64,000 bases of DNA from positions 1 to 64,000 of the forward strand of contig CAKQXD010000002.1 in the NCBI GenBank assembly GCA_934281605.1. The letters are read 5' to 3'. The stretch's first letter is position 1; the number at the start of each line of letters is the position of its first letter. This document shows positions 32,705 to 42,089 of the stretch, one piece after another. This DNA is from an uncultured Clostridia bacterium (lineage in GTDB: Bacteria; Bacillota; Clostridia; Peptostreptococcales; Anaerovoracaceae). The notes beneath the pieces were generated by a model that was not told the DNA's origin, ran no database searches, and worked only from the letters and a program-made list of their open reading frames with translations. A program made the translations under genes and the position numbers.

Positions 32705-33238
32705 TCACGTTCTTTTCACCTTATACAATTCCAGCTTTCCCCCGCACTGACAGCGGTAGGCATCGATTTTCTGCATCACGCACGTAAAGCGCTGACGCGG
32801 ATACTGCCTGCCGCATTTTTTACATTGAATAATATAGCGAATCTGACGTTTGCCGGCCAGCTCTTCTTCCCGCTCCGGCATGCCCATTTCTGCAAAGGTG
32901 TTGACCCTCTTTATCTTGTACCCATACGCTGCATTCATCTGAGCCGCGTAGGATTTCCAAAGAGCTCCATGCTCATAACATCCCGGGCAGGTATGGAGGA
33001 TCTCATGGGCCAGGACGCCGCGGATCTGTTTTTCCCCGCACCCTTCTGCCTCCAGCAGAAATCTGCTGATCTCGATGGTAAACCTATCCGGCTTTTTCCG
33101 GCAGCAGCCAAACCGCTTTTTCGGTCTGCCGTTGACTGCTACGTTCTTCTCAATAGAAGAAGACACGGGGATTTTTAACGCCCGTGCCTCCTGAATAACT
33201 TCCTGTAATAATGTATTTAATCGTTCTTCGTTCACCAT
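32705..33238 (-). CDS. SprT-like zinc metalloprotease-fold protein
   Basis: A 177-residue protein with a zincin active site HEILHTCPGCYEH (HExxH plus a downstream His) and a C-terminal zinc ribbon CKKCGRQY ... CQCGGKL. It belongs to the SprT/SprT-like (Spartan) family, members of which cleave DNA-protein crosslinks in eukaryotes; bacterial roles are poorly known. It is transcribed towards dsdA, 35 nt from its end, and lies just downstream of parB. Confidence 0.8.
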   Translation of the reverse strand: MVNEERLNTLLQEVIQEARALKIPVSSSIEKNVAVNGRPKKRFGCCRKKPDRFTIEISRFLLEAEGCGEKQIRGVLAHEILHTCPGCYEHGALWKSYAAQMNAAYGYKIKRVNTFAEMGMPEREEELAGKRQIRYIIQCKKCGRQYPRQRFTCVMQKIDAYRCQCGGKLELYKVKRT

Positions 33239-33250
33239 AATCTTTTATCA

Positions 33251-33266
33251 TGTTTCACATGAAACA
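33251..33266. other. parS-like site (one mismatch)
   Basis: TGTTTCACATGAAACA differs from the perfect parS by one central base (A for G). It lies between the SprT-like gene and the parB stop. Confidence 0.7.
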
Positions 33267-33273
33267 TTTTCCC

Positions 33274-34242
33274 TTAATGCAGTGTTTTCAACAGTTCGAT
33301 AAGTCTTTCTAGGTCATCTTTACTGTAGTATTCGATTTCGATCTTACCCTTCTTGCCTTTCTGGTTCAGGGTAACTTTCGTGCCGAGGGCTTCCTTCAGG
33401 TCGTTTTCTACGCGCTTCACATCAGCGTTCTTTTCCCGCGGCTTCGCCTTGGTTCTGCCGTTCTTGCTTTCCTTCGCCAGTTTCTCGATCTGTCTTACGG
33501 AAAGACCTTCTTTAACAGCTCTCTGTGCCAGTGCGATCTGCTTTTCTTTACTTCCTGCAGAGACGATGGCTCTCGCATGACCTGCCGAAAGCTGCCCATC
33601 CGCTACAAAGCTCTGGATAGCATCCGGGAGTTTTAACAGTCTCAGGCAGTTGGTAATATACGGACGGCTCTTTCCTACGCTCTTGGATACCTGATCCTGA
33701 GTCAGCCCATAGGTATCGATCATCTGATTGATACCCTCTGCTTCTTCAATCGGGTTCAGATCTTCACGCTGCATGTTCTCTATAATAGCCAGCAGCATGT
33801 TTTCTTCATCGCTCAGTTCCCGGACGATACAAGGGATCTCCTTTACTCCTACTTTGCGGGCCGCACGCCAGCGACGTTCCCCTGCGACGATTTCATATCC
33901 TGTTCCAAGACTACGCAGCACCACCGGCTGGATCAAGCCATGTTCTCTGATGGAATTCGCCAGATCTTCCAGCTTTTCTTCGTCAAATGCTTTACGCGGC
34001 TGGTTGGTGTTCGGTTTGATATCGTTGATATCCACATAAAGGATATCTCCTGCAGATTTAGCGCTCTCCCCTGCTGCGGCAGCTTTATCTGCTGCAGATT
34101 CAGCCGGAGGCTGCTTTGCAGGAACAGCGGGTTCTTCCACTTTAGGAGTTTCCTGCTTATCGTTTTTTAACACATCGACTTCCATGTCGCCAAAAAGCGC
34201 ATCAAGACCTCTTCCCAACCCTCTGGATTTCTTAGCAGCCAT
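33274..34242 (-). CDS. parB: chromosome-partitioning protein ParB (Spo0J)
   Basis: CTP-dependent DNA clamp that loads at parS sites and spreads, helping segregate the origin. The 322-residue product has the N-terminal GLGRGLDALF ParA-stimulating tip, the PNTNQPRKAFDEEKLEDLA and ERRWRAA (CTP-binding) motifs, and the parS-recognition HTH with GKSRPYITN. The C-terminal dimerisation domain is preceded by a Lys-rich stretch. An Ala/Pro-rich linker sits near residues 35-60. The stop and start codons overlap parA by one base. Confidence 0.95.
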   Translation of the reverse strand: MAAKKSRGLGRGLDALFGDMEVDVLKNDKQETPKVEEPAVPAKQPPAESAADKAAAAGESAKSAGDILYVDINDIKPNTNQPRKAFDEEKLEDLANSIREHGLIQPVVLRSLGTGYEIVAGERRWRAARKVGVKEIPCIVRELSDEENMLLAIIENMQREDLNPIEEAEGINQMIDTYGLTQDQVSKSVGKSRPYITNCLRLLKLPDAIQSFVADGQLSAGHARAIVSAGSKEKQIALAQRAVKEGLSVRQIEKLAKESKNGRTKAKPREKNADVKRVENDLKEALGTKVTLNQKGKKGKIEIEYYSKDDLERLIELLKTLH

Positions 34243-35015
34243 TAAAGTTCCTCCTCGTTTGCGAGGAATTCATCGGCGAATTCCATGTATGCGATAGCTC
34301 CGGCGGATTTTGGATCATACTGAATGACCGGCATTCCATGGCTCGGAGCCTCTGCCAGACGTACATTTCTAGGGATTACCGTCGTGTAAACCTTTTCACG
34401 GAAGTATTTCTTCACTTCTTCCACCACCTGTACCGACAGATTCGTTCTTCCATCGAACATGCTGAGGATTACTCCCTGGATTTCCAGATCAGGGTTGGTG
34501 TTCTTCTTCACAATGTCGATGGTGCTCATCAGCTGGCTTACCCCTTCCAGGGCATAGAACTCGCACTGGATCGGTATCAGTACCGAATCAACCGCCGTCA
34601 GAGAATTAATGGTCAGCAATCCCAGAGATGGCGGACAGTCTACGAAGATGTAATCATACTTCGGTTTCAGCTGATCGATGGCCCACTTCAGTCTCTTGTC
34701 TCGCCCCTTCAGCTGAATCAGTTCTACCTCTGCTCCGGCCAGCTGAACACTGGCAGGCATGATGTCAAGATTCTTTATACCCGTTGCAACGACTGCTTCC
34801 TCGGGATGCTGATTATCCTCTACCAGAATCTCATGGGTCGTTACATCCAAGTCTCTCTTGGAGATTCCCACACCGCTTGTGGTATTGCCCTGCGGGTCAA
34901 TATCGATAATCAGGATTTTCTTTCCCTTGATGGCCAGACATGCGGCCAGATTTATATTGGTGGTTGTTTTTCCTACGCCACCTTTCTGATTGAAAATAGC
35001 TATTGCTTTTCCCAC
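34242..35015 (-). CDS. parA: chromosome-partitioning ATPase ParA (Soj)
   Basis: Deviant-Walker ATPase that binds DNA nonspecifically and drives ParB-parS complexes; in B. subtilis Soj also regulates DnaA. The 257 residues include the signature lysine loop FNQKGGVGKTTTNINLA, DIDPQGNTTSG and the Walker B-like YIFVDCPPSLG. It forms an operon with parB. Confidence 0.96.
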   Translation of the reverse strand: MGKAIAIFNQKGGVGKTTTNINLAACLAIKGKKILIIDIDPQGNTTSGVGISKRDLDVTTHEILVEDNQHPEEAVVATGIKNLDIMPASVQLAGAEVELIQLKGRDKRLKWAIDQLKPKYDYIFVDCPPSLGLLTINSLTAVDSVLIPIQCEFYALEGVSQLMSTIDIVKKNTNPDLEIQGVILSMFDGRTNLSVQVVEEVKKYFREKVYTTVIPRNVRLAEAPSHGMPVIQYDPKSAGAIAYMEFADEFLANEEEL

Positions 35016-35125
35016 TTTTTCCTCCTCAACTACTTATAAAAAAGTTATGCAGAATTTTTCTCTGCAGTGATTCTATTATATAACAACACACTTTTTTTTA
35101 CTACACGTTTTCGCGTAACATCATA

Positions 35126-35163
35126 AAAAAAACATAATGTTTCACGTGAAACATTATGTTTTT
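35126..35163. other. parS site within a long terminator-like palindrome
   Basis: A perfect parS, TGTTTCACGTGAAACA at 35138-35153, is embedded in an extended palindrome (AACATAATG ... CATTATGTT) flanked by A and T runs. The DNA is therefore both a ParB loading site and a possible bidirectional terminator between noc and parA. Confidence 0.92.
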
Positions 35164-35205
35164 CTGGAGGTAATACTATGAGTGCCCGGGTCATAAGTGC
35201 ATGGA

Positions 35206-36054
35206 TCACTGACCACTTGCAACTTGTATGTCGTTTTGCTGATTTAAAGTTTCTCCCCTCTCTTCCGGGGTTTTAGGAATGGTGATTTTCACCACATAGG
35301 ATTCTCCTGTATCTTCCTGACGGAAGGTAGCGCCTTTGCTGAGAAGATCCATCTCGTTAAATGCTTTTTTCAATGTATTGATATAAAGTTTGCAGCTGAT
35401 CCGCATCACTTTATTCTTTTCTCTCTCCATTTTTTCCCGCCGCATCAGACATTCTTCCACCAGCTTTTCCGTCTGTCTCACATTAAACTGATGGCGGATC
35501 ACTTTCTCGATCACCTGTCTGCGCATATCATCATCATCCAGTTTCAAGAGAGCCCGGGCGTGACGTTCCGTCAGTCGATGCTCTACCAGAAGTCTTTGAA
35601 TATCCTCCGGCAGATTCAAGATCCTTATCTTATTGGAAATGGTAGACTGATTCTTTCCCAATCTCCGTGCCAGCTCCTGCTGCGGGATCTGATACGCTTC
35701 CATCAAGGCCTGATATGCCTTTGCTTCTTCTATGTATCCCAGATTTTCTCTCTGGATATTCTCCACCAGGGCGATCATTCCCGCTTCTTCCTCCGAAGCT
35801 TCTCTCACCAGCGCCGGCACCCTGGAAAGCCCCGCCATCACAGCTGCACGAAATCTTCTCTCCCCTGCAAGGATCATATATGTACCGTCGTCTTCCCTGC
35901 GCAGGATCAACGGCTGCAGAATTCCAAACTGACAGATGGAGTCCCGCAGTTCTGCCAGCTGCTCTTCCTCAAAATGCTTTCGCGGCTGCTGCCTGTTGGC
36001 GTGGATCTGCTCCACCGGCACCTCACTGATCTTTCTCCGTAACATCTCCCTCAC
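35206..36054 (-). CDS. noc: ParB-family nucleoid occlusion protein (Noc)
   Basis: A second ParB-like protein of 282 residues with the same core motifs (ANRQQPRKHFEEEQLAELR, GERRFRAA) and an HTH (RRLGKNQSTISNKI). The position between rsmG and parA is that of noc in Bacillus and relatives. Noc binds its own sites and the membrane to keep division off the nucleoid. I found no Noc consensus site (ATTTCCCGGGAAAT) in the window, so assignment rests on synteny and length; a second ParB cannot be excluded. Confidence 0.82.
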   Translation of the reverse strand: MREMLRRKISEVPVEQIHANRQQPRKHFEEEQLAELRDSICQFGILQPLILRREDDGTYMILAGERRFRAAVMAGLSRVPALVREASEEEAGMIALVENIQRENLGYIEEAKAYQALMEAYQIPQQELARRLGKNQSTISNKIRILNLPEDIQRLLVEHRLTERHARALLKLDDDDMRRQVIEKVIRHQFNVRQTEKLVEECLMRREKMEREKNKVMRISCKLYINTLKKAFNEMDLLSKGATFRQEDTGESYVVKITIPKTPEERGETLNQQNDIQVASGQ

Positions 36055-36114
36055 TCCTTCCTTATCTCCATCTTAACAGCCTGTCCATCCGAAAAAAAGG
36101 AATTTCATCAAACA

Positions 36115-36152
36115 AAAAGAGCCGATATTTGCTATTTTATCGGCTCTTTCGC
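36115..36152 (-). terminator. terminator overlapping the rsmG stop
   Basis: AAAGAGCCGATA ... TATCGGCTCTTTTTG on the minus strand; the stop codon of rsmG lies inside the stem. Confidence 0.8.
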
Positions 36153-36863
36153 AGGTGTTCCCGGTTTTCTCGGGAACTTCGACATAGTCGGTTTATTTTT
36201 TAAAACGAAGATCAGCTGATGCTCCAGCTCTGATCCGCTGCTTTCTCTCACTCCTAATGATGCAAAGTTTTCGCGCCGGGCAATGCTGCCGCCCAGCTTA
36301 TCGATGGCGTTTTCCGCTGCCAGCAATTCTTCTTCGCAGTCCGGTCCTTTATAAGCGATGAAGCATCCGCCTACTTTCACGAATGGCAGACAGTATTCGG
36401 ACAAGGTGCTCATATTGGCCACAGCCCGGGACACGCATATGTCAAAGGATTCTCTTAAACCCTTTTTTCTTCCCAGCTCCTCTGCCCTGCCATGGATGGC
36501 AGTGACATTATGGATTCCCAGCTCCTCGCACAGCTGCTGGATGATCCTGATCCTCTTATTCAAAGAATCCATCAGCGTAAACTGCTTCTCCGGGAAGGCG
36601 ATTGCCAGCGGCACTCCGGGGAATCCTCCGCCTGTCCCCACATCTATGATGGTCTCAGAACGTTGGAACTCCGACGATCCGGCGCACAGCAGGGAATCGA
36701 TATAATGCTTTTCAAGAAATTCTTCCCTGTCTTTGATGGCCGTTAGATTAACGTGCTGATTCCATTCCAGGATCCCGTCCATATAGCCGGCAAACTGTCC
36801 GTCCTTTTTTTCATCGTAGGAAATTGCCATGTCTTCCAGTACATTTTTCAGTTGTTCAATCAT
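36132..36863 (-). CDS. rsmG: 16S rRNA (guanine527-N7)-methyltransferase
   Basis: SAM-dependent methyltransferase modifying G527 in 16S rRNA; its loss gives low-level streptomycin resistance in other bacteria. The 243-residue product has the SAM loop DVGTGGGFPGVPLAI and the RsmG motifs YIDSLL and SRAVANM. It starts 15 nt after mnmG, in the conserved mnmE-mnmG-rsmG order. Confidence 0.95.
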   Translation of the reverse strand: MIEQLKNVLEDMAISYDEKKDGQFAGYMDGILEWNQHVNLTAIKDREEFLEKHYIDSLLCAGSSEFQRSETIIDVGTGGGFPGVPLAIAFPEKQFTLMDSLNKRIRIIQQLCEELGIHNVTAIHGRAEELGRKKGLRESFDICVSRAVANMSTLSEYCLPFVKVGGCFIAYKGPDCEEELLAAENAIDKLGGSIARRENFASLGVRESSGSELEHQLIFVLKNKPTMSKFPRKPGTPAKEPIK

Positions 36864-36877
36864 GAAAACTCCCCTTT

Positions 36878-38758
36878 CTAATGTTTCTGACGACGCAGCT
36901 TTTCCAGCCAGATGAGAAGCACGTTGATATCCGCAGGCGATACGCCGGAGATCCTGGAGGCCTGTCCTACTGATACCGGCCGCAGCGCATCCAGCTTCTG
37001 CCGCGCCTCGATCCGCAGTCCCTCGATCGAAAAGTAATCCAGATCCTGCGGCAGTTTTTTATTCTCCAGCTTTTTGAACTTTTCTATCTGCTGCTGCTGT
37101 TTGATGATGTATCCCCGGTATTTGATCTGTACTTCCATCATAGTCTTCTGATGAGCCGAAAGCTCCGGCCGCACATCGTCGATGACCGCCGTATCATCAT
37201 ATGTGATTTCCGGACGCTTTAAGAGTTCCAGCAAAGAGACAGCACTTTTCACCGGCGCGCTTCCCTTTTCCTCCAGGAATGGATTCGCCGCTTCCGGCTG
37301 CAGGATCTTTTTCTTCAGGCGCTCCGTTTCAGCCTCTACCACTTCTTTTTTCTTTAAAAATCTGTCATATCTGTCTTTTTTTACTAAACCAACCTCATAT
37401 CCCCGCTCCGTCAGACGCATATCTGCGTTGTCTTGCCTCAGAAGCAGCCTATATTCCGCTCTGCTGGTCATAATTCTGTAAGGTTCATTAGTACCTTTTG
37501 TCACGAGATCGTCGATGAGAACGCCAATATAAGCCTCACTTCTATCGAGAATAAATGGCTTTTCTTCCTTTATTTTACATGCCGCATTGATACCGGCCAT
37601 CAATCCCTGAGCCGCCGCTTCTTCATAACCCGAGCTGCCGTTAAACTGTCCGGCACAAAACAGATTTTCGATGTGGCGGTTTTCCAGACTGATCTTCAGA
37701 TCCAGCGGATCGATGCAATCGTACTCGATGGCATAGGCCGATCGAACGATTTCCAGATGCTCCAGTCCCTCGATAGTCTTATAAAATTCTTCCTGGACAT
37801 CCTCAGGCAAACTGGACGACATTCCCTGGATATACATTTCCTCTGTATACAATCCCTCCGGCTCAATAAACAATTGATGCCGTTTCTTATCGGCGAAGCG
37901 ATTCACCTTATCTTCGATGGAAGGACAATACCGCGGCCCTACTCCTTCGATCTGTCCGCCAAAGAGAGCCGACCGGTGAAAATTCCGCCGGATCACTTCA
38001 TGAGTCGTTTCATTGGTATAGGTCAGCCAGCACTTCACCTGATCCTTCTGCAGATCATCATTCATAAAGGAAAACGGTACGACTTTTTCATCGCCGTCCT
38101 GCGGGATCATCTTATCGTAATCCAGACTCTTTGCCAGAGCCCTGGCAGGCGTCCCCGTCTTGAACCGGCGGATCGGAAGCCCGTATTCCCGCAGATGAGC
38201 AGCCAGCTCATTTGACGGAGCCAGCCCGTTGGGACCGCTTTCGAAGACACTTTCCCCGATAAAAATCTTACCGGCCAGAAAAGTACCCGTCGCCAGGATC
38301 ACCGCCTTTGCCGTATACATGGCGCCCGTCTTCAAAACAACGCCGCAGGCTTTACCGTCTTCTATGATCAGATCCACTACTTCTCCCTGCTTCAGCCGCA
38401 GATTTTCCTCGGCTTCCAGCGTCTTCTTCATCTCGATGTGATACTCGTTCTTATCGGCCTGCGCGCGCAGAGAATGGACCGCAGGTCCCTTTGCAGTATT
38501 GAGCATGCGGCTCTGGATAAAGGTCTTGTCGATGTTGAGTCCCATCTCGCCGCCGAGAGCGTCGATCTCCCGAACCAGATGACCCTTGCCCGTGCCGCCG
38601 ATGGACGGATTGCACGCCATCATGGCCACCGCTTCCAGATTGATGGAAAGCATCAGCGTCTTCATGCCCATCCGCGCCGCAGCCAGCCCGGCCTCGCAGC
38701 CTGCGTGACCTGCGCCCACGACGATGACGTCGTATTTTCCCATAAAAAATTTTTCCAT
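36878..38758 (-). CDS. mnmG: tRNA uridine-5-carboxymethylaminomethyl modification enzyme MnmG
   Basis: FAD/NADH-dependent partner of MnmE (GidA) in forming the cmnm5 group on wobble U34. The FAD-binding motif VVGAGHAGCEAGLAAARMG is near the N-terminus. The conserved GMSSSLPEDVQ, and the C-terminal helical domain that contacts MnmE, are present. The length (626) is normal. The start at 38758 has a GAGG ribosome binding site; an internal Met five codons later matches homologues equally well. Confidence 0.95.
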   Translation of the reverse strand: MEKFFMGKYDVIVVGAGHAGCEAGLAAARMGMKTLMLSINLEAVAMMACNPSIGGTGKGHLVREIDALGGEMGLNIDKTFIQSRMLNTAKGPAVHSLRAQADKNEYHIEMKKTLEAEENLRLKQGEVVDLIIEDGKACGVVLKTGAMYTAKAVILATGTFLAGKIFIGESVFESGPNGLAPSNELAAHLREYGLPIRRFKTGTPARALAKSLDYDKMIPQDGDEKVVPFSFMNDDLQKDQVKCWLTYTNETTHEVIRRNFHRSALFGGQIEGVGPRYCPSIEDKVNRFADKKRHQLFIEPEGLYTEEMYIQGMSSSLPEDVQEEFYKTIEGLEHLEIVRSAYAIEYDCIDPLDLKISLENRHIENLFCAGQFNGSSGYEEAAAQGLMAGINAACKIKEEKPFILDRSEAYIGVLIDDLVTKGTNEPYRIMTSRAEYRLLLRQDNADMRLTERGYEVGLVKKDRYDRFLKKKEVVEAETERLKKKILQPEAANPFLEEKGSAPVKSAVSLLELLKRPEITYDDTAVIDDVRPELSAHQKTMMEVQIKYRGYIIKQQQQIEKFKKLENKKLPQDLDYFSIEGLRIEARQKLDALRPVSVGQASRISGVSPADINVLLIWLEKLRRQKH

Positions 38759-38790
38759 AAACTCTATTCCTCAAATATATTTCAATTATT

Positions 38791-40164
38791 CTATTTTCCA
38801 AGGCAGAACCGGGCGAATACTTCGTTGATGATGTCATCCGACACCGTCTCGCCGATGATTTCTCCCAGCTGTTCATATGCGCTTTTCACGTCTACTTCGA
38901 TGAAGTCCAGTGCCTCCCGCATCTGTGTCATCTGCAAAGCGTCCTCCAGGGATCGTCTGCCCTGCTGCAGCAGTTCGATGTGCCGCACATTGTTGACCAT
39001 CATGCTTTCCTTCTGGGTGATTTCACCGCCGTACACCAGCTCTTCCACGGCATCTTCGATTTCCGTGATCCCCTGCCCCTGCAGAAGCGAGGCTTCGATC
39101 ACCTGTGACGCCGGAAGCTTTGCAGAAATTTCCTCGGCAGAAAGGACTGCCCCCAGATCCCGTTTATTGATCAAAATGAGAGACTTTCTGTCTTCCAGAA
39201 GCTCCATGATCTGCAGATCTTCTTCCTCCAGCGGCTGACTGCCGTCCAGCAAAAACAGGATAAAATCCGCCTGATTGAAGGCTTCCTTGGATTTTTCGAT
39301 CCCCATTTTTTCCACCTTGTCGGAAGTTTCCCGGATCCCTGCAGTATCCACCAGATATACCGGGATATTTCGAATGCTAAGGACTTCTTCTATAGTATCG
39401 CGGGTCGTTCCCGGAATATCCGTTACAATAGCTCGTGTTTCCTTCAGCAGACCGTTCATCAGAGAAGATTTTCCCACGTTTGGCTTTCCGACGATGGCGA
39501 TCTTGATGCCCTCCCGGATCATCTTGCCGGTGGACGCCGTTGCCAGAAGTTTTTCGATCATGCCATGGGCTTCCACGATGTTTTCTTCCAGCTTCTCATA
39601 GGTCATCTTCTCGATATCTTCATCGGGATAATCGATATTCACCGTGATATCCACAAGAAGATCCAAAAGCTTCTGGCGAATTTCTTCCACTTTTAGAGAA
39701 AGTCCACCCTCCAGCTGAGACACAGCTACATCAAAGCTCCGATCGGTCTTTGCACGAATCATATCGATGACCGCCTCCGCCTGCGATAAATCTAAGCGGC
39801 CGTTTAAAAACGCACGCTTCGTAAACTCACCCGGCTCCGCCAGACGCGCACCCTTGCGAAGAACAAGCGCCAGGGTTTTTCGCAGAGAAACCATACTGCC
39901 ATGACAGTTGATTTCCACCACATCTTCCGCCGTATAAGTCTTCGGTCCCTTCATATAAACAGCCAGTACCTCGTCGATCAGCTGATTGTTTTCTTTGTCA
40001 ATAATTCTGCCATAGGTCATGCGGCGGCTGACAAACGTATCCGCGTCGCCATAAAATTCAAACACTTCCTGTAAAATCGGCAGAGCATTTTCTCCGCTGA
40101 TACGGATAATACCGATTCCGCCTTCTCCATAGGCAGTCGCTACTGCAGCGATCGTATCTTCCAT
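38791..40164 (-). CDS. mnmE: tRNA modification GTPase MnmE
   Basis: K+-activated GTPase that with MnmG modifies U34 of certain tRNAs. The N-terminal folate-binding domain starts MEDTIAAVATAYGEGGIG. The G domain has GKPNVGKSSLMNGLL, DIPGTTRD, DTAGIRE and NKRD, and the C-terminal helix ends in FCLGK with the catalytic Cys. The ATG at 40164 has GGGAGG upstream; the open frame continues 14 codons further without support. Confidence 0.96.
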   Translation of the reverse strand: MEDTIAAVATAYGEGGIGIIRISGENALPILQEVFEFYGDADTFVSRRMTYGRIIDKENNQLIDEVLAVYMKGPKTYTAEDVVEINCHGSMVSLRKTLALVLRKGARLAEPGEFTKRAFLNGRLDLSQAEAVIDMIRAKTDRSFDVAVSQLEGGLSLKVEEIRQKLLDLLVDITVNIDYPDEDIEKMTYEKLEENIVEAHGMIEKLLATASTGKMIREGIKIAIVGKPNVGKSSLMNGLLKETRAIVTDIPGTTRDTIEEVLSIRNIPVYLVDTAGIRETSDKVEKMGIEKSKEAFNQADFILFLLDGSQPLEEEDLQIMELLEDRKSLILINKRDLGAVLSAEEISAKLPASQVIEASLLQGQGITEIEDAVEELVYGGEITQKESMMVNNVRHIELLQQGRRSLEDALQMTQMREALDFIEVDVKSAYEQLGEIIGETVSDDIINEVFARFCLGK

Positions 40165-40194
40165 AGGATATTCCTCCCAAATACGCAAAATACA

Positions 40195-40233
40195 AGGAAT
40201 GCCCATACGCAGTTGCAGAGTATGGGCATTCTT
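40195..40233 (-). terminator. terminator between jag and mnmE
   Basis: GAATGCCCATAC ... GTATGGGCATTC, a 12-bp perfect stem with T-rich ends on both strands. Confidence 0.75.
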
Positions 40234-40239
40234 TCTCGT

Positions 40240-41100
40240 CTATTTTTTCAGTTCGATGATAACTCTCCGATACGGCTCTTCCCCTTCACTTCTCGTAATA
40301 ATGTTAGGGTTTTTCTGTAAAGTCGCATGGATGATCTTTCTTTCATACGGATTCATCGGCTCCAGTCTGACGTATTTCTTTGTCTTTACAACCTTGGCTG
40401 CAAGACGATTTGCCAGCTGTTCCAGCGTCTTCTGCCGCTTTGCTCTGTAATTTTCCGCATCGATCACGACCTTTATGTACTTCTCGCTGTTCTTGTTCAC
40501 CACAAGACTGGTCAAATACTGGATCGCATCCAGCGTCTGTCCCCGCTTACCGATGATAGTACCGGAATCCTTACCGTCCATCTCCAGATAAACAATATCC
40601 TCTCCTGCTTTCGCATGGAAGTTCAGATTAAGACCCATCTTCTCTGTGATTTCCTTCAGGAATGCGAGTGCTTCGTGATTCTCAATATCGTGAAGATCTT
40701 CTTTGTTCACTGGATCGATATCAAGATCCGGTGCAGTGAACTTTTCTCTCTTCTCTCTATTTCCGTTATGTTTTTTCTTCTGGTTTCTATTACCTTTGTT
40801 ACGAGGCTTTTCTTCCGTTCTAGCTTCCTTCTCCAGGCCGCCCGAAACCGGGTTTTCCGCCTTTTCGGATTTCTTATGTTCCGGCTTTTCTTTCTTCTCA
40901 GGTTCCGCCGGTTTTTCTTCGACAGCCGGCTTTTTCTTCTCTACTCTTACTTTTGCCAGTTTCGAACCAATGCCAAAAAATCCTTTTGAAGGCTCTTCCA
41001 GAACAGTCACCTCAACTTCATCTCTGGAGAGTTTCAGGTCGACCAGCGCCAGTTTGACCGCTTCTTCGACGTCAACGCCCCATTTTTCTGAGTAATCCAT
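40240..41100 (-). CDS. jag: RNA-binding protein Jag/KhpB
   Basis: RNA-binding protein linked to cell-envelope control, usually a partner of KhpA. It has an N-terminal Jag_N domain (SKGFFGIGSKLAKVRV) and a long charged Lys/Glu linker (about residues 60-130). A KH domain with GTIIGKRGQTLDAIQ and a C-terminal R3H domain (NPYERKIIHATLQ) follow. The start is placed at the ATG with GGAGG 8 nt upstream. The conserved neighbour yidC lies just upstream. Confidence 0.93.
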   Translation of the reverse strand: MDYSEKWGVDVEEAVKLALVDLKLSRDEVEVTVLEEPSKGFFGIGSKLAKVRVEKKKPAVEEKPAEPEKKEKPEHKKSEKAENPVSGGLEKEARTEEKPRNKGNRNQKKKHNGNREKREKFTAPDLDIDPVNKEDLHDIENHEALAFLKEITEKMGLNLNFHAKAGEDIVYLEMDGKDSGTIIGKRGQTLDAIQYLTSLVVNKNSEKYIKVVIDAENYRAKRQKTLEQLANRLAAKVVKTKKYVRLEPMNPYERKIIHATLQKNPNIITRSEGEEPYRRVIIELKK

Positions 41101-41130
41101 TTCCGTTTCCTCCAAAATCTGCATTGAGAT

Positions 41131-41859
41131 TTATTTTTTCTTTGCTTTTTCCATTAATCTTTTTTCTTCTGCTTCCCGTTTCATCTTCTTACGAACAGTA
41201 CTCAGATGAATGTTGAATCCGATCTGCATGATCTGGCTGACTGCCCAGTACAGTGCAAGTCCGGACGGGAACGATCTTGCCATCCACAGGATCATGATCG
41301 GGAAGATGTATTTCATCATCTTCGTCATACCCGCCATCTGATTGTTGGCATCCCCACCGCTTGATAAAGCCTGGGTCATGGAGAACGAAATAAACGTTGC
41401 TACACCTGCGATGATCGGCAGGATCCATCTGTCCGGCTGGCTCAGGTCCGCGATCCATGCGAACGATTCATGGAACGCGAAAATCATATTACTGTCATCT
41501 GAAATGTACTGCATCGGATTCCGCAGCAAAGCAAAAAGTCCCATGATGATCGGCATCTGGATCAGCATCGGAAGACATCCGCCCATCGGGTTGAACTTTT
41601 CTTCCTTGTAAAGTTCTGCCATCTTGATATTGAGCGTCTCTTTATCGTTGGCATACTTACGCTGCAGCGCCTGCATCTTAGGCTGTACCTCTGCCATTCT
41701 AGCAGTCGATTTCGTCTGCTTTATGTACAGCGGATAGAGACACAGCTTTACGATCAGTGTAAAGATGATGATCGTAAGCCCGTAATCATGGAGAAATCCA
41801 TACAGCAGGCTCAGCAGCATCCCCAAAGGTTTTGCTATAACACCTAAAATTGTATACAT
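41131..41859 (-). CDS. yidC: membrane protein insertase YidC
   Basis: Inserts membrane proteins with or without the Sec translocon. The 242-residue product is the short Gram-positive form (SpoIIIJ-like): five hydrophobic helices, the hydrophilic-groove Arg in a helix near KQTKSTARMAEVQPKM, and a basic C-terminal tail. It lacks an obvious lipobox. It sits between jag and yidD, as in most Firmicutes. Confidence 0.94.
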   Translation of the reverse strand: MYTILGVIAKPLGMLLSLLYGFLHDYGLTIIIFTLIVKLCLYPLYIKQTKSTARMAEVQPKMQALQRKYANDKETLNIKMAELYKEEKFNPMGGCLPMLIQMPIIMGLFALLRNPMQYISDDSNMIFAFHESFAWIADLSQPDRWILPIIAGVATFISFSMTQALSSGGDANNQMAGMTKMMKYIFPIMILWMARSFPSGLALYWAVSQIMQIGFNIHLSTVRKKMKREAEEKRLMEKAKKK

Positions 41860-41874
41860 TAATGTAATTCCCTC

Positions 41875-42084
41875 CTATTTTAAAGGATCATACCCCCCGG
41901 GATTAAAAGGATGGCATTTGAGTAATCTTCGAATACCGAGATAACTTCCTTTAAAAAATCCATACTTTTCTAACGCTTGAATAAAATAAGTGGAACAAGT
42001 AGGATAAAATCTGCATGTTTTCGGAAAAAGCGGAGAGATAAAAATCTGATATCCTCTTATGAGCAGAATCATGATTTTTTTCAT
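41875..42084 (-). CDS. yidD: membrane protein insertion efficiency factor YidD
   Basis: A small (69-residue) membrane-associated factor with the family pattern LIRGYQIFISPLFP, CRFYPTCSTYFIQAL and HPFNPGGYDP. The ATG at 42084 is chosen because AGAGG lies 8 nt upstream; an upstream GTG at 42093 overlaps that site. Confidence 0.94.
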   Translation of the reverse strand: MKKIMILLIRGYQIFISPLFPKTCRFYPTCSTYFIQALEKYGFFKGSYLGIRRLLKCHPFNPGGYDPLK

Positions 42085-42089
42085 AAAAA

